A stretch of 64,000 bases of DNA, taken from positions 2,077,001-2,141,000 of the forward strand of contig NZ_CP013021.1 in assembly GCF_001420915.1 (NCBI RefSeq). The letters are read 5' to 3'. The translations under genes and the position numbers were made by a program. Under the pieces are notes generated by a model. It saw nothing but the letters and a program-made list of their open reading frames with translations, did not search any database and had not been told where the DNA came from. Source of the stretch: Agarivorans gilvus (GTDB taxonomy: Bacteria > Pseudomonadota > Gammaproteobacteria > Enterobacterales > Celerinatantimonadaceae). This document shows positions 25,755 through 35,310 of this stretch, piece by piece (the first letter of the stretch is position 1; the number at the start of each line of letters is the position of its first letter).

Positions 25755-28052
25755 ATGCAAAGTTTAGAACAACAAATCGCCTCAGATATTAATGCGCAAG
25801 CCCAACAAGTAAGCGCGGCCATAAAGCTACTCGATGAAGGCGCTACTGTGCCTTTTATTGCCCGCTATCGAAAAGAAGCCACCGGTGGCTTAGATGATGG
25901 ACAACTTCGCCTGTTAGAACAACGTCTGGTTTACCTGCGTGAGATGCAGCAACGTCGCCTCAGCATACTAAAATCGATTCGTGAGCAAGACCAATTAAGT
26001 CCCGAGCTAGAACGCGCGATCAATGCAGCCAGCAGTAAAACCGAGTTAGAAGATCTCTACCTTCCTTACAAACCCAAACGCCGCACTAAAGGACAAATAG
26101 CCATTGAAGCGGGCTTAGAGCCGCTAGCCGAATTATTGTTAAGCCAACCAGAACAAGCCCCTGAAACTTTGGCTGAAGCTTATATCAACCAAGAAGCAGG
26201 GTTTGCTGATAGCAAAGCGGTACTAGACGGCGCAAAATTCATCTTAATGGAACGTTTTGCCATTCAAGCACCTTTATTGGCGCAATTACGGGCATTTCTG
26301 CAAGAGCAGGCCTTAGTTAGCACCACCGTGATTGACGGCCAACAGCAAACCGGCCAAAAGTTTCAAGACTACTTTGACTATCAAGAAGCCTTGAGCAAAA
26401 TCCCTTCACACCGAACCCTAGCAATATTGCGCGGGCGCAATGAAGGTATATTGAACCTATCGCTAGACGTAGAACAGGCTGATGATGCACTGAGCCATCC
26501 GGCCGAACAGATGATCCGCGACTACTTCGACTTGCACCCTAAAGGACTGCCCTGCGATAAATGGCTTAATACTGTAGTGCAGTGGACTTGGCGGGTAAAA
26601 CTAAAACTACAACTGGAAACAGAGCTACTCAACCAGTTACGCGAAAAAGCCGAAGATGAAGCGATTAGCGTGTTCTCGCGTAACCTAAACGATCTGTTAA
26701 TGGCTGCGCCTGCTGGCGCCAAACCGACCTTAGGCTTAGACCCAGGCCTGCGTACCGGGGTGAAAGTAGCGGTAGTCGACGCCACCGGTAAGCTAGTGGC
26801 TTTCGACACCATTTATCCCCATGCCCCGCGTAATCAATGGCAGCAGTCACTCAATACGCTAGCGTCTTTGGTGCAGCAACATCAGGTAAAACTACTTAGT
26901 ATCGGTAATGGTACCGCCTCACGAGAAACCGACCAACTCGCCGCCGACTTAATAAGCAAGCTACCTGAGCAAGGTTTACAAAAAGTCATGGTGAGCGAAG
27001 CGGGTGCATCAGTCTATTCCGCATCGGGACTCGCCGCCCAAGAATTCCCCGAACTAGATGTATCGATTCGCGGAGCGGTGTCGATAGCTCGCCGCTTACA
27101 AGATCCGCTGGCAGAGCTGGTAAAAATTGAAGCTAAAGCCATCGGAGTTGGCCAGTACCAGCACGATGTCAGCCAAAGTAAGTTGTCGCAGCAACTCGAT
27201 AGCGTTGTAGAAGACTGTGTAAACGCTGTAGGCGTTGACGTTAATATGGCCTCAGCCCCCTTGCTAAGTTTTGTGGCCGGCTTAAATAACACCATCGCGC
27301 AAAACATCGTTGCTCACCGTGACCAACATGGCGCGTTTCAGTCTCGAGCGGCGATCAAAAAAGTCGCCCGTTTAGGCCCTAAAGCCTTTGAGCAGGCCGC
27401 CGGATTCTTGCGCATACCTCAAGCTAAAAATGCCTTGGATGGCTCAGCGGTTCACCCCGAAGCCTATCCGGTGGTAGAAGCCATAGCCAAACATAGCCAA
27501 TGTGATGTTAGCCAACTCATTGCCAATAACGAACGGCTAAGTAAACTCGACCCTAAGCAGTTCACCAATGAAAAATTCGGTCTTCCCACCGTAAATGACA
27601 TCATTAGCGAACTTAAAAAACCAGGGCGAGATCCACGCCCAGAATTTGCCACCGCAAAGTTTAAAGAAGGGGTGAATACCCTTGCCGACTTAAAACCAGC
27701 AATGCAACTGGAAGGGGTTGTGACCAATGTCACCAACTTTGGTGCCTTTGTTGATGTAGGTGTTCATCAGGATGGTTTGGTGCATATTTCTTGTTTGGCC
27801 AATCACTTTGTTAAAGACCCCCACCAGGTGGTAAAAGCCGGTGATATCGTCAAAGTGAAAGTGATGGAAGTGGATGTGGCGCGCAAGCGGATCGGCTTGA
27901 GTATGCGCTTAGACGATGACATCACTAGTGTTTCAACAAGCAAAGACAGCCCTAAAAAAGCCAAAGCGCAACACTCACATCGCCCAGTGAAACAACAAGC
28001 GAAACCACTCAATAACGCCTTTGCCGAAGCCTTCGCTAAGGCCAAGCGCTAA
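25755..28052 (+). CDS. tex: Tex-family RNA-binding transcription accessory protein
   Basis: Tex/YhgF protein, a multi-domain nucleic-acid-binding protein that affects transcription and stress survival. It has 765 residues (E. coli 773). The N-terminal helical region has GATVPFIARYRKEATGGLDD, the YqgF-like nuclease fold TLGLDPGLRTGVKVAVVD is near residue 325, and helix-hairpin-helix repeats follow (SRAAIKKVARLGPKAFEQAAGFLRI). An S1 domain lies near residues 650-720 (GVVTNVTNFGAFVDVGVHQD). The C-terminal tail is basic. Single gene, divergent from the glucanase. Confidence 0.95.
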   Translation: MQSLEQQIASDINAQAQQVSAAIKLLDEGATVPFIARYRKEATGGLDDGQLRLLEQRLVYLREMQQRRLSILKSIREQDQLSPELERAINAASSKTELEDLYLPYKPKRRTKGQIAIEAGLEPLAELLLSQPEQAPETLAEAYINQEAGFADSKAVLDGAKFILMERFAIQAPLLAQLRAFLQEQALVSTTVIDGQQQTGQKFQDYFDYQEALSKIPSHRTLAILRGRNEGILNLSLDVEQADDALSHPAEQMIRDYFDLHPKGLPCDKWLNTVVQWTWRVKLKLQLETELLNQLREKAEDEAISVFSRNLNDLLMAAPAGAKPTLGLDPGLRTGVKVAVVDATGKLVAFDTIYPHAPRNQWQQSLNTLASLVQQHQVKLLSIGNGTASRETDQLAADLISKLPEQGLQKVMVSEAGASVYSASGLAAQEFPELDVSIRGAVSIARRLQDPLAELVKIEAKAIGVGQYQHDVSQSKLSQQLDSVVEDCVNAVGVDVNMASAPLLSFVAGLNNTIAQNIVAHRDQHGAFQSRAAIKKVARLGPKAFEQAAGFLRIPQAKNALDGSAVHPEAYPVVEAIAKHSQCDVSQLIANNERLSKLDPKQFTNEKFGLPTVNDIISELKKPGRDPRPEFATAKFKEGVNTLADLKPAMQLEGVVTNVTNFGAFVDVGVHQDGLVHISCLANHFVKDPHQVVKAGDIVKVKVMEVDVARKRIGLSMRLDDDITSVSTSKDSPKKAKAQHSHRPVKQQAKPLNNAFAEAFAKAKR

Positions 28053-28087
28053 TGAGCAGCGTGAACTAAGAACTTGGTTGCCCATCT

Positions 28088-28114
28088 GCCCACTCATCAC
28101 TTGCTTGAGTGGGC
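28088..28114. terminator. Terminator between tex and the chemoreceptor gene
   Basis: 9-bp stem GCCCACTCA/TGAGTGGGC with a 9-base loop, between two convergent genes. No strong T tract, so strength is uncertain. Confidence 0.55.
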
Positions 28115-28130
28115 AAGCCGATCAAGCTTG

Positions 28131-30161
28131 TTAGACCTTAAAGCTATCTACTTGCTGACTCAGAGATAAATACAGTTCGGATATATGTTGGGATTGCTGA
28201 CGTACCTGCTCTGCCACCAAGTTAACGTTATCGCTTTGCTCCTTCAAGCCCACCAAATTTTCGTTGATATGATTCGCCACCGTAGACTGTTCTTGAGTGG
28301 CCTGAGCGGTTTGCGCAGTCATTTCTTGGACTTGCTCAAAAGAATGATTGAGCTCGACAAAGATCCGTTTTACTTCTTCAAAACTACTCACCGTACTATC
28401 TACATTGTTACGGCTGCTATGAATCGCCTGATTAGACTCATCAACGCTTTGTTTTAAGCGGCTGATCATGGTTTCAATTTCATTGGTACTATCTTGGGTA
28501 CGAGTAGCCAAGGTGCGCACTTCATCTGCCACTACCGCAAAGCCTCGCCCTTGCTCGCCAGCTCGAGCCGCCTCAATCGCGGCATTTAAGGCCAGTAAGT
28601 TAGTCTGCTCGGCAATTTTTCTGATCACATCCAGTACCGAGGTAATGGCTTGCGAGCTTTGTTCTAATTGTTCCGCGCGACTGAGAGCGGTATCAATATC
28701 TCTCACTAAGCCGGCTACCACCACGCTAGAGCTTTCCACCACCGAAACCCCTTGCTGCGTCAGCTTACTGGACTGTAGCGATACTTCTGCCGTGCCTTGA
28801 GCAGTATCAGCAACCTGTTGATTCGCCATATTCATTTCACTACTAGCACTAACAATTGATTCCGTGGCTTGTACTAAACCATCGGTAATATCACCGGCCT
28901 GTTCAGACACTTGGTTTAGCTCTGTAGTGGTTCCACCTAGCCGACCAGACTGCTGTTGAATGTTTTGAATAATTCCGCGCAAATGCTCCACAAAACTATC
29001 AAACTCGTTCGCCAACTTACCCAACTCATCTTTAGATTGCGAATGAATACGCTGGGTTAAATCGCCATCGCCGTCGGCGATTTCTCGAATACGCTGACCA
29101 ATGTGGTTAACTTGCTGAGTTAAACGCCTAGGCACGATGTACCCCACCAACAAGGCCACCGCGAACGCTAAGGCAATCACCAACTTGGCAATATCTTGGT
29201 AGTTAGCAATAGTTTGTTTTGCCTCAGCTTCCATTGCCCGAGCGTGTGCTCGAGTTTGCTCACCTGCTTCATCGAGTATTGTGCGCACCTGAGAAAAAGC
29301 CAGATCCATTTCAACAAAGTCTTTATCGGTAGGGTTAGATGCATGACTAGACTGCTCCAACATAGCTTCACAAGCCTGAAACCAACTATTAAACAAAATG
29401 TCAAAGCGTTCATAGGCGCTCAATAATTGCGGCTCTCTAATTAAATAAACCCGGTAATTATTAAAACGTCGTAACACTTGCTGAGCATTTTCCTCAAAAA
29501 AAGCTTTATTGTTAGCGAAATCGCCCACCCCATGTAATAAACGTTTTAACGCTAAATTAGCCTGGTAGATATCACGATCTGCGTTCATCACTTCCGCCAT
29601 CGCTTCTACATACTGAGAAACATCGGCATTTTTAGTTTGCTTCACATCAGCAGTATGCGACCGTAATTGTTCTCCAGCCTGGTCTAACATCTGACGAATT
29701 GCCTGAAACTGCTGCTCTAGCTCTACTGCTCGCGGGTCTTGTTTTGTTGCTTCCTTTCCTTCACGAACCATTAATTGCTTGCTCACCGCAATCCAAGTAT
29801 TAAGTCGTTCGTCGAAATGTGAAAATGCCTGTAGTAACTCAGGCTCCTCTGCCAAGTACTCTCGATAGCGCTCAAAGCGGTCCCGAACTTGTTCGGCATT
29901 CTCATAAAAATCTTGACGATTCTGCTCTGCTCTACCATCACCATTGAGCAGTCGCTCTAAAGCAATTCGCGCCTGATAGATATCGCGGTCCGCATTAAGA
30001 ACCACCGTAATGGCTTCAAAATAGGTATCAGTCTGGCGACGTATCGCCTGACTTTGCAAACTATTCATCACTAACATGAATACAACTAAGCCTGCCAAAA
30101 TGATGCCTAAAAATGCCACTGGCAAAATTAACTGAACTCGAAGTGAATGAATATTAAGCAT
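28131..30161 (-). CDS. Methyl-accepting chemotaxis protein with duplicated sensor region
   Basis: Transmembrane chemoreceptor. I start at the ATG at 30161 (MLNIHSLRVQLILP), with AGAGG about 11 bases upstream; a GTG at 30170 is too close to it. The length is 676 residues. TM1 is near residues 10-33, followed by a periplasmic region of about 280 residues, TM2 near 320-340, HAMP, and a cytoplasmic signalling domain with the hairpin tip EQTNLLALNAAIEAARAGEQ and GRGFAVVADEVRTLA. The periplasmic region holds two related helical copies: ADRDIYQARIALERLL and ADRDIYQANLALKRLL, each followed by a matching RF-NYR/RYREYL segment. The ligand is unknown. Confidence 0.92.
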   Translation of the reverse strand: MLNIHSLRVQLILPVAFLGIILAGLVVFMLVMNSLQSQAIRRQTDTYFEAITVVLNADRDIYQARIALERLLNGDGRAEQNRQDFYENAEQVRDRFERYREYLAEEPELLQAFSHFDERLNTWIAVSKQLMVREGKEATKQDPRAVELEQQFQAIRQMLDQAGEQLRSHTADVKQTKNADVSQYVEAMAEVMNADRDIYQANLALKRLLHGVGDFANNKAFFEENAQQVLRRFNNYRVYLIREPQLLSAYERFDILFNSWFQACEAMLEQSSHASNPTDKDFVEMDLAFSQVRTILDEAGEQTRAHARAMEAEAKQTIANYQDIAKLVIALAFAVALLVGYIVPRRLTQQVNHIGQRIREIADGDGDLTQRIHSQSKDELGKLANEFDSFVEHLRGIIQNIQQQSGRLGGTTTELNQVSEQAGDITDGLVQATESIVSASSEMNMANQQVADTAQGTAEVSLQSSKLTQQGVSVVESSSVVVAGLVRDIDTALSRAEQLEQSSQAITSVLDVIRKIAEQTNLLALNAAIEAARAGEQGRGFAVVADEVRTLATRTQDSTNEIETMISRLKQSVDESNQAIHSSRNNVDSTVSSFEEVKRIFVELNHSFEQVQEMTAQTAQATQEQSTVANHINENLVGLKEQSDNVNLVAEQVRQQSQHISELYLSLSQQVDSFKV

Positions 30162-30291
30162 AATCGACACATCCTCTAAGCAAGATTGCTTTGATTATAG
30201 ACAACATTATAAACTTAATAGTTAATTACAGGATAAAGCTGTGACAATCAGCCAAGCAGAACCCAATTGGTAAACATCACTAGTGGAAAAT

Positions 30292-31208
30292 TTAGGCTTG
30301 TAAACTAAATTGGGATTGCGGGCGAAATGCCGCTGCACTGGCATAACGCTGTTGAATAGAGGCGTTTCTGAGCGCCATTTCTTGAGCTATATCAGGGTAG
30401 CGCTGTTGCAGAGCCTGCGCATTTTGCTGCTGCCGAGCTTGCTCGCTTGGGGCTTCTGGTGAAGCAGTTTCACTATTTATCGCAAAAGCAGAAGGCTGTT
30501 CATCTGATGCCAACAAGCCCGACACTTGACTATGATTAAGCTCCTGCTGAGCGGCAGCCATTTTTTGTTGCGCACGCGCTGCCACTTGACGATCTTGCGC
30601 GGAAGGTTCGGCAGGCGCCAGCGCCGCCCGCTGTACTTGTTGCATTTTAGCAATGGTCGCTTGCGGATCATTAGCCACTTCACTCACATCAATCGACACT
30701 TCACCACCGACCGCATAACGCTTGCCGTCGGGACCGCGTTCAAATTCAAAGCTGGCCGCTCGCGCATATTGGCCCCCACGGCTTGGTGCTGCATCTCATG
30801 GGTTCTAACTTCTTGATCGCGAGCCGTTAATTCATCAACCTTTTGCTGTTCGCTGTCAGTTAAGTCCTGTTGGCCTTTCTGTCTCGCGCTGGATTGCTCA
30901 GAGCCGCGCTGTTGTTCCCCGCTTTCCTGCTGTTGTCCTTGCTGATGTTGTTGCTGATTATCCTGTTGCTGCTGAGCATCACGCTCATTAACTTTAGCTT
31001 GATGCTGTTCTTGAACGTGGGGGTACTGAGCACTGACCTGGGGCTTAGCGCGGTCTTTTTCTGTTCCCACCTCTGGCTCTTTTGCAAAGCTAGCAACTTC
31101 TTTAGGTTGAGCGATCACCGGACGCAGTTGGTTATCCCTGCGCGCAGCCTCTGTAGGCGGGTGCAAGGTATTGGGAAAAACGTTGGGCAAGCTAACATTA
31201 ATGTTCAT
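30292..31208 (-). pseudogene. SprA-like putative zinc metalloprotease, one frameshift
   Basis: Putative metalloprotease of the catalase/SprA-related family; cellular role unproven. The first frame (31208-30684) has a Gln-rich low-complexity region (residues about 60-125), then ELTARDQEVRTHEMQHQAVG with a zinc HExxH motif (HEMQH). It then runs into unrelated residues. The second frame (to 30292) carries the family continuation GQYARAASFEFERGPDGKRY and GGEVSIDVSEVANDP. Adding one G to the five-G run at 30773-30777 joins them as QAVGGQYARAASFE, giving about 304 residues. The same kind of loss as in argH, so probably an error and an intact gene. Confidence 0.75.
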
Positions 31209-31209
31209 C

Positions 31210-31443
31210 TTAGGCCTTTACGTCCAACAGCGTACCTAGCATTTTAGATTCTGTGTTGATCACCTTAACCCCAGCCTTAGCATACAACTCGGCTTGGTTA
31301 AGGCTAACCATGGCGTTCACCACTTGGTTTTGTTGTGGCTCTCTCTTGCTTGCCACTTCAGCAAGAGTTTGCGCGCTTTGGCTGGCCTGCTGATTGGCAT
31401 TAGCAATAATTTGAAAACCACTACTGGCAGCTCCCACTTGCAT
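31210..31443 (-). CDS. Small conserved-looking protein of unknown function
   Basis: A protein of 77 residues, starting MQVGAASSGFQIIANANQQA and ending SKMLGTLLDVKA. It has Ala- and Gln-rich helices and no cysteines, signal peptide or membrane segment. The C-terminal pattern (KVINTESKMLGTLLD) recalls the end of flagellar rod and hook proteins such as FlgC, but the rest does not, and I assign no function. It ends one base before the metalloprotease gene starts, so they are probably co-transcribed. Confidence 0.6.
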   Translation of the reverse strand: MQVGAASSGFQIIANANQQASQSAQTLAEVASKREPQQNQVVNAMVSLNQAELYAKAGVKVINTESKMLGTLLDVKA

Positions 31444-31510
31444 ATGACCTCCGCTTAGCGCTGTTACAAGAGACTTATCAATATTGGCAATTTTAGCAAA
31501 TTGCTCACTT

Positions 31511-32284
31511 TTAAACCACTATAGCCCGCGCAAAATCGAGCACTTTCTCTGCAAATAGCTGTTTCTCAGAAATAAACGGAGCATGGGAAGACTGATTAAA
31601 CTGGAATTGCTCGGCCTCGCTATGTAACAACGCATGCTGTTGCATCGCGGCCTTGGGGACTAAGGCATCACTGCGCCCATATAGCTGTAACCAAGGCATA
31701 GTAATTTGCGCTAACTCTGCCCGTAAATCCTGATTTTGCAATAAAACCAAACCTTGCTCCAAAGCCGCAAGATTAGGCAGTGGACGGGTGGCTAATAGCT
31801 CTCTAAGTTGTCTAATATCTTGTTTTGCCTGCTCGCTCCCCATCGCTTGAATCGCCAAAAACTGCTGCAAAGTTTTTTTAAAGTCTTGCTGTAAACCTTC
31901 CGCAAAGCCCTGCAAAACCTGAGGCTGAATTCCCGGCCAATCGGTTTTAGCCATGAAATGAGCCGAACTGGCGACCGTTATCAAACCCGCGACTCGCTGG
32001 GGATGATGAATAGCAGCATACTTCGCCACCAACCCGCCTAAAGACCAGCCCAACCAGACAGCACGCTGTACAGGTAGAGTTAATATTGCTTCAACCATAC
32101 TGGCTAGACTCAACTCTGGCTGCACCGGTGACTGACCAAAACCCGGTAAGTCCACTTGATAAACACAAAAGTGCTCTACCAATAGCTCACTAACCGGGCG
32201 CCAAACCGCACCATTTAAGCCCCAGCCATGAACTAAAATTAGGGCCGGCCCTTGGCCATGCGCTTCATAATACAACTTACTCAT
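31511..32284 (-). CDS. bioH: Pimeloyl-ACP methyl ester esterase
   Basis: Removes the methyl group from pimeloyl-ACP ester, producing the biotin precursor. It has 257 residues with the alpha/beta hydrolase fold. The oxyanion segment LVHGWGLNGAVW, the nucleophile elbow GWSLGG, the acid region YGRSDALVP and the histidine in QSSHAPFIS are intact. It is divergent from comF with nfuA beyond, the classical bioH-gntX-nfuA neighbourhood, which supports BioH over a general esterase. Confidence 0.9.
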   Translation of the reverse strand: MSKLYYEAHGQGPALILVHGWGLNGAVWRPVSELLVEHFCVYQVDLPGFGQSPVQPELSLASMVEAILTLPVQRAVWLGWSLGGLVAKYAAIHHPQRVAGLITVASSAHFMAKTDWPGIQPQVLQGFAEGLQQDFKKTLQQFLAIQAMGSEQAKQDIRQLRELLATRPLPNLAALEQGLVLLQNQDLRAELAQITMPWLQLYGRSDALVPKAAMQQHALLHSEAEQFQFNQSSHAPFISEKQLFAEKVLDFARAIVV

Positions 32285-32318
32285 CTACACTTAAGTACTC
32301 GAACAACAAAGGAAACTC

Positions 32319-33023
32319 ATGTTAACCAGTTTTAAGTCCGCTTTAAACTCGGCTTTGGCTTTATCCACTCAGTGCGCTTTTTGCTTGCAGGCCAAGGCCT
32401 GTGACGAGATATGTTGTAGCACTTGCCAAGATATGATACTTAGTCCGAGAAAATGCCGTTGTGAACGCTGTTATTTGCCACTGGCCGAACCCGGTATTTG
32501 TGGCGAGTGCCAACAAACGCCGCCTCATTTCGACAACATTTATTGTTTAAACGACTATCTCTGGCCTACCGATGCGCTGCTAAAAAATTACAAGTATGCC
32601 AAACAGCGCCACCTAGCGCGCCCTCTCAGCCAGCTACTTTGGCAGCATTTACAGCAACTACAAGCGCCTCTACCAGAGGCCTACTGTAGCGTGCCATTGC
32701 ATTGGCGAAAACGCTGGCAACGCGGCTTTAATCAAAGCGAATTACTCGCCCAAGTGCTAACCAAGCAAAGCCAAATACCGACGCTTAATGTTGTTAGACG
32801 GCTTCATTATGGTAGCAGTCAGGCCAGTTTAACGCGTCGCCAGCGGCAACGAGCACTCAATCATAGCTTTCACTGCGATACTTCGTTAGCGTTTAAACAC
32901 TGGGTAGTGGTGGATGACGTAGTCACCACCGCTAGCACCGCCAACGTGATTGCTGATAAACTGAAGCGAGCAGGGGCAACTCGAGTGGATATCTGGGCAA
33001 TTGCTCGAACTCCCAAAGCCTAA
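32319..33023 (+). CDS. ComF/GntX family phosphoribosyltransferase-like protein
   Basis: A protein of 234 residues with an N-terminal double zinc-finger (CAFC, CCSTC, CRCERC, CGEC) and a C-terminal phosphoribosyltransferase-type domain ending in VVVDDVVTTASTAN, the PRPP loop. ComF relatives are needed for DNA uptake and use of external DNA. In enterics the homologue is GntX/YhgH. It lies between bioH (divergent, 34 bases) and nfuA. Confidence 0.9.
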   Translation: MLTSFKSALNSALALSTQCAFCLQAKACDEICCSTCQDMILSPRKCRCERCYLPLAEPGICGECQQTPPHFDNIYCLNDYLWPTDALLKNYKYAKQRHLARPLSQLLWQHLQQLQAPLPEAYCSVPLHWRKRWQRGFNQSELLAQVLTKQSQIPTLNVVRRLHYGSSQASLTRRQRQRALNHSFHCDTSLAFKHWVVVDDVVTTASTANVIADKLKRAGATRVDIWAIARTPKA

Positions 33024-33112
33024 TCCAAAATTCACTTACGGCAACACTAGCAGAGCTTGGCAAAAAGCCGTACAATAAAACCTAGTATTTTAGTCAGGTA
33101 TCGAGGAAGCAG

Positions 33113-33691
33113 ATGGTATCGATCTCAGAAACGGCTCAACAACATTTTGTTAAGTTGCTAGAACAACAGCCTGAAGGCACCAATATTCGTGTATTTGTGG
33201 TCAACCCTGGTACACCTAGCGCCGAATGCGGAGTGTCTTACTGCCCGCCAGAATCCGTTGAAGAAGATGATATTCAGCTTTCTTTTAACGGTTTTAAAGC
33301 CATGGTAGATACCGCCAGCGCCCCCTTCTTAGAAGAAGCCGAAATCGACTTTGTTACCGATAAAGTCGGCTCTCAACTTACGCTTAAAGCGCCCAACGCT
33401 AAGATGCGCAAGGTAGATGATGATGCACCTCTCATAGAGCGAGTTGAATACGTTATTGAAAGTCAGGTTAATCCAAACCTAGCTTCTCATGGCGGTAAAG
33501 TCAGCATTGTTGAACTCACCGACGAAGGTGTGGTGGTACTGCAATTTGGTGGCGGCTGTAATGGCTGCAGCATGGTAGATGTAACCCTTAAGGAAGGCAT
33601 TGAGAAGCAATTGCTAGAAACCTTCCCAGGCGAACTCACTGGCGTTAAGGATGTGACCGAACACCAAGCAGGTGAACATTCGTACTATTAG
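33113..33691 (+). CDS. nfuA: Fe-S biogenesis protein NfuA
   Basis: Carrier for [4Fe-4S] clusters. It has 192 residues (E. coli 191). The N-terminal degenerate A-type domain starts ISETAQQHFVKLLEQQPEG, and the C-terminal Nfu domain has the cluster-binding CxxC in GGGCNGCSMVDVTLKEG. The A-type domain's cysteine positions are partly present (CGVSYC). It follows comF. Confidence 0.95.
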   Translation: MVSISETAQQHFVKLLEQQPEGTNIRVFVVNPGTPSAECGVSYCPPESVEEDDIQLSFNGFKAMVDTASAPFLEEAEIDFVTDKVGSQLTLKAPNAKMRKVDDDAPLIERVEYVIESQVNPNLASHGGKVSIVELTDEGVVVLQFGGGCNGCSMVDVTLKEGIEKQLLETFPGELTGVKDVTEHQAGEHSYY

Positions 33692-33711
33692 TCTGCTAAT
33701 TTGCTGATACA

Positions 33712-33739
33712 AAAAAGCCTATCATTCGATAGGCTTTTT
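33712..33739. terminator. Bidirectional terminator between nfuA and gpsA
   Basis: 12-bp stem AAAAAGCCTATC/GATAGGCTTTTT with a 4-base loop, between convergent genes. Confidence 0.85.
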
Positions 33740-33758
33740 AGTCTGTGCGTTAATAAGC

Positions 33759-34766
33759 TCACTCTTCACGCTGGTCTCGGGCTAACAAATCAATGGCGGC
33801 CTGCTTAGGTGATTTGCCTTGATATAACACTTGATACACCTGCTCGACAATCGGCATTTCAACCGCCACTCTTTGCGCCAGCAGATAGACTTCCTTGGTA
33901 TTACGATAGCCTTCTACTACCTGACCGATTTCCCGCTCAGCTTGTTCAAAAGACTTACCTGCTCCCAAAGCTAAACCAAAACGACGATTGCGGCTTTGAT
34001 TATCGGTACAAGTTAATACCAAATCACCTAAACCGGCCATGCCTTTAAAGGTCTCAGGATCAGCGCCTAAAGCCTTACCTAAACGGGCCATCTCGCGTAA
34101 ACCACGAGTAATTAAAGCGGTACGAGCGTTGGCTCCAAAACCTAAGCCATCCGCCAAACCGGCACCAATAGCGATAACATTTTTAACCGCCCCACCCAAC
34201 TGCACACCAACGATATCGTTGTTAGTGTAGACGCGAAAACTACGTTCGCAGTGCATCACCTGTGCTAAGTAGCGAACAAATTCAGCATCTGAAGAGGACG
34301 CTGAAATCGCCGTTGGCAAACCAGCGGCCAGTTCTTTAGCAAAGGTAGGACCGGAGATCACCGCTAAAGAGCGTTGCTCTCCTAGCACCTCAACAGCCAC
34401 TTCTGACAACAAGTGTCCGGTATCGGCTTCTAAGCCTTTGGTAGCCCATGCGATCCGAGTTGTATCGCTCAACATAGGTTTAATTTGGCGCATCACATCA
34501 GCAAAAGCGAAGCTAGGCACCACCACCAATAAGTTATCGCTTTGAGCGACCGCACTAGCTAAATCAGCTTCTAACTCGAGGCTTTCAGGAAACGCAATGC
34601 CCGGTAGAAAGTCTTTATTTTCTCGGTCTTTAGCCAGTGCTGCCACATGCTCGGGTTCATGTCCCCATAGCACTGTGCGCTGACCATTACGCGCAATGGC
34701 AATGGCCAAAGCAGTACCGTATGAGCCTGCGCCCAATACCGTCATTGTTGCCTTAGATTTGCTCAT
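33759..34766 (-). CDS. gpsA: Glycerol-3-phosphate dehydrogenase [NAD(P)+]
   Basis: Makes sn-glycerol 3-phosphate from dihydroxyacetone phosphate for phospholipid synthesis. It has 335 residues. The Rossmann loop VLGAGSYGTALA, then SGPTFAKELAAGLPTA, QLGGAVKNVIAIGAGLADGL and GMAGLGDLVLTCT are the family motifs, with the catalytic lysine. Its ATG shares one base with the secB stop (TAATG), indicating coupling. Confidence 0.97.
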   Translation of the reverse strand: MSKSKATMTVLGAGSYGTALAIAIARNGQRTVLWGHEPEHVAALAKDRENKDFLPGIAFPESLELEADLASAVAQSDNLLVVVPSFAFADVMRQIKPMLSDTTRIAWATKGLEADTGHLLSEVAVEVLGEQRSLAVISGPTFAKELAAGLPTAISASSSDAEFVRYLAQVMHCERSFRVYTNNDIVGVQLGGAVKNVIAIGAGLADGLGFGANARTALITRGLREMARLGKALGADPETFKGMAGLGDLVLTCTDNQSRNRRFGLALGAGKSFEQAEREIGQVVEGYRNTKEVYLLAQRVAVEMPIVEQVYQVLYQGKSPKQAAIDLLARDQREE

Positions 34767-35242
34767 TAAGCGTCTGCTTGGGCCGCTTTTTGTTGCTCAG
34801 CTTGCTGTTGAACATAGTTAGCAAACAAAGCGTCAAAGTTAACTGGCGCTAGGTTGATTTGAGGGAAAGAACCACGGTTGACTAGATTAGATACTGTCTC
34901 ACGAGCATAAGGGAACAAAATGTTTGGACAGTATGCGTTAATAGCATGAGCTAGTTGAGGCTCTGGCATGTTGCCTAGAGTAAAGATGCCGCCTTGGTGA
35001 ACTTCACACAAAAATGCAGTTTTATCGGCAACTTTTGCAGTTACGGTTAGCGTTAGCACCACTTCAAAAACATTATCAGCCAGTTTGTTGCTGCTAGTAT
35101 CTAAGTCAACTTTAACTTCAGGTTTCCACTCTTGTTGAAAAACTTGTGGTGAGTTAGGTGTCTCAAAAGAGATATCTTTGGTGTAGATACGTTGAATAGC
35201 AAATTCTACTTGTGGTGCTTCTGTGCTAGCTGCTTCAGCCAT
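34766..35242 (-). CDS. secB: Protein-export chaperone SecB
   Basis: Holds preproteins unfolded and passes them to SecA. The ATG at 35242 (MAEAASTEAPQVEFAIQRIYTKD) gives 158 residues; the frame open to 35287 adds 15 unrelated residues. AAGG lies nine bases upstream. Conserved motifs are YTKDISFETPNSP, FLCEVHQGGIF and NILFPYARETVSNLVNRGSFP. It lies between yibN and gpsA, as in E. coli. Confidence 0.96.
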   Translation of the reverse strand: MAEAASTEAPQVEFAIQRIYTKDISFETPNSPQVFQQEWKPEVKVDLDTSSNKLADNVFEVVLTLTVTAKVADKTAFLCEVHQGGIFTLGNMPEPQLAHAINAYCPNILFPYARETVSNLVNRGSFPQINLAPVNFDALFANYVQQQAEQQKAAQADA

Positions 35243-35310
35243 GATAATTACCTTAATACAGTGTTTGAAAATTTGTCTCAGTGCCACCTAATGGCACTGT
35301 AAACTCGATC

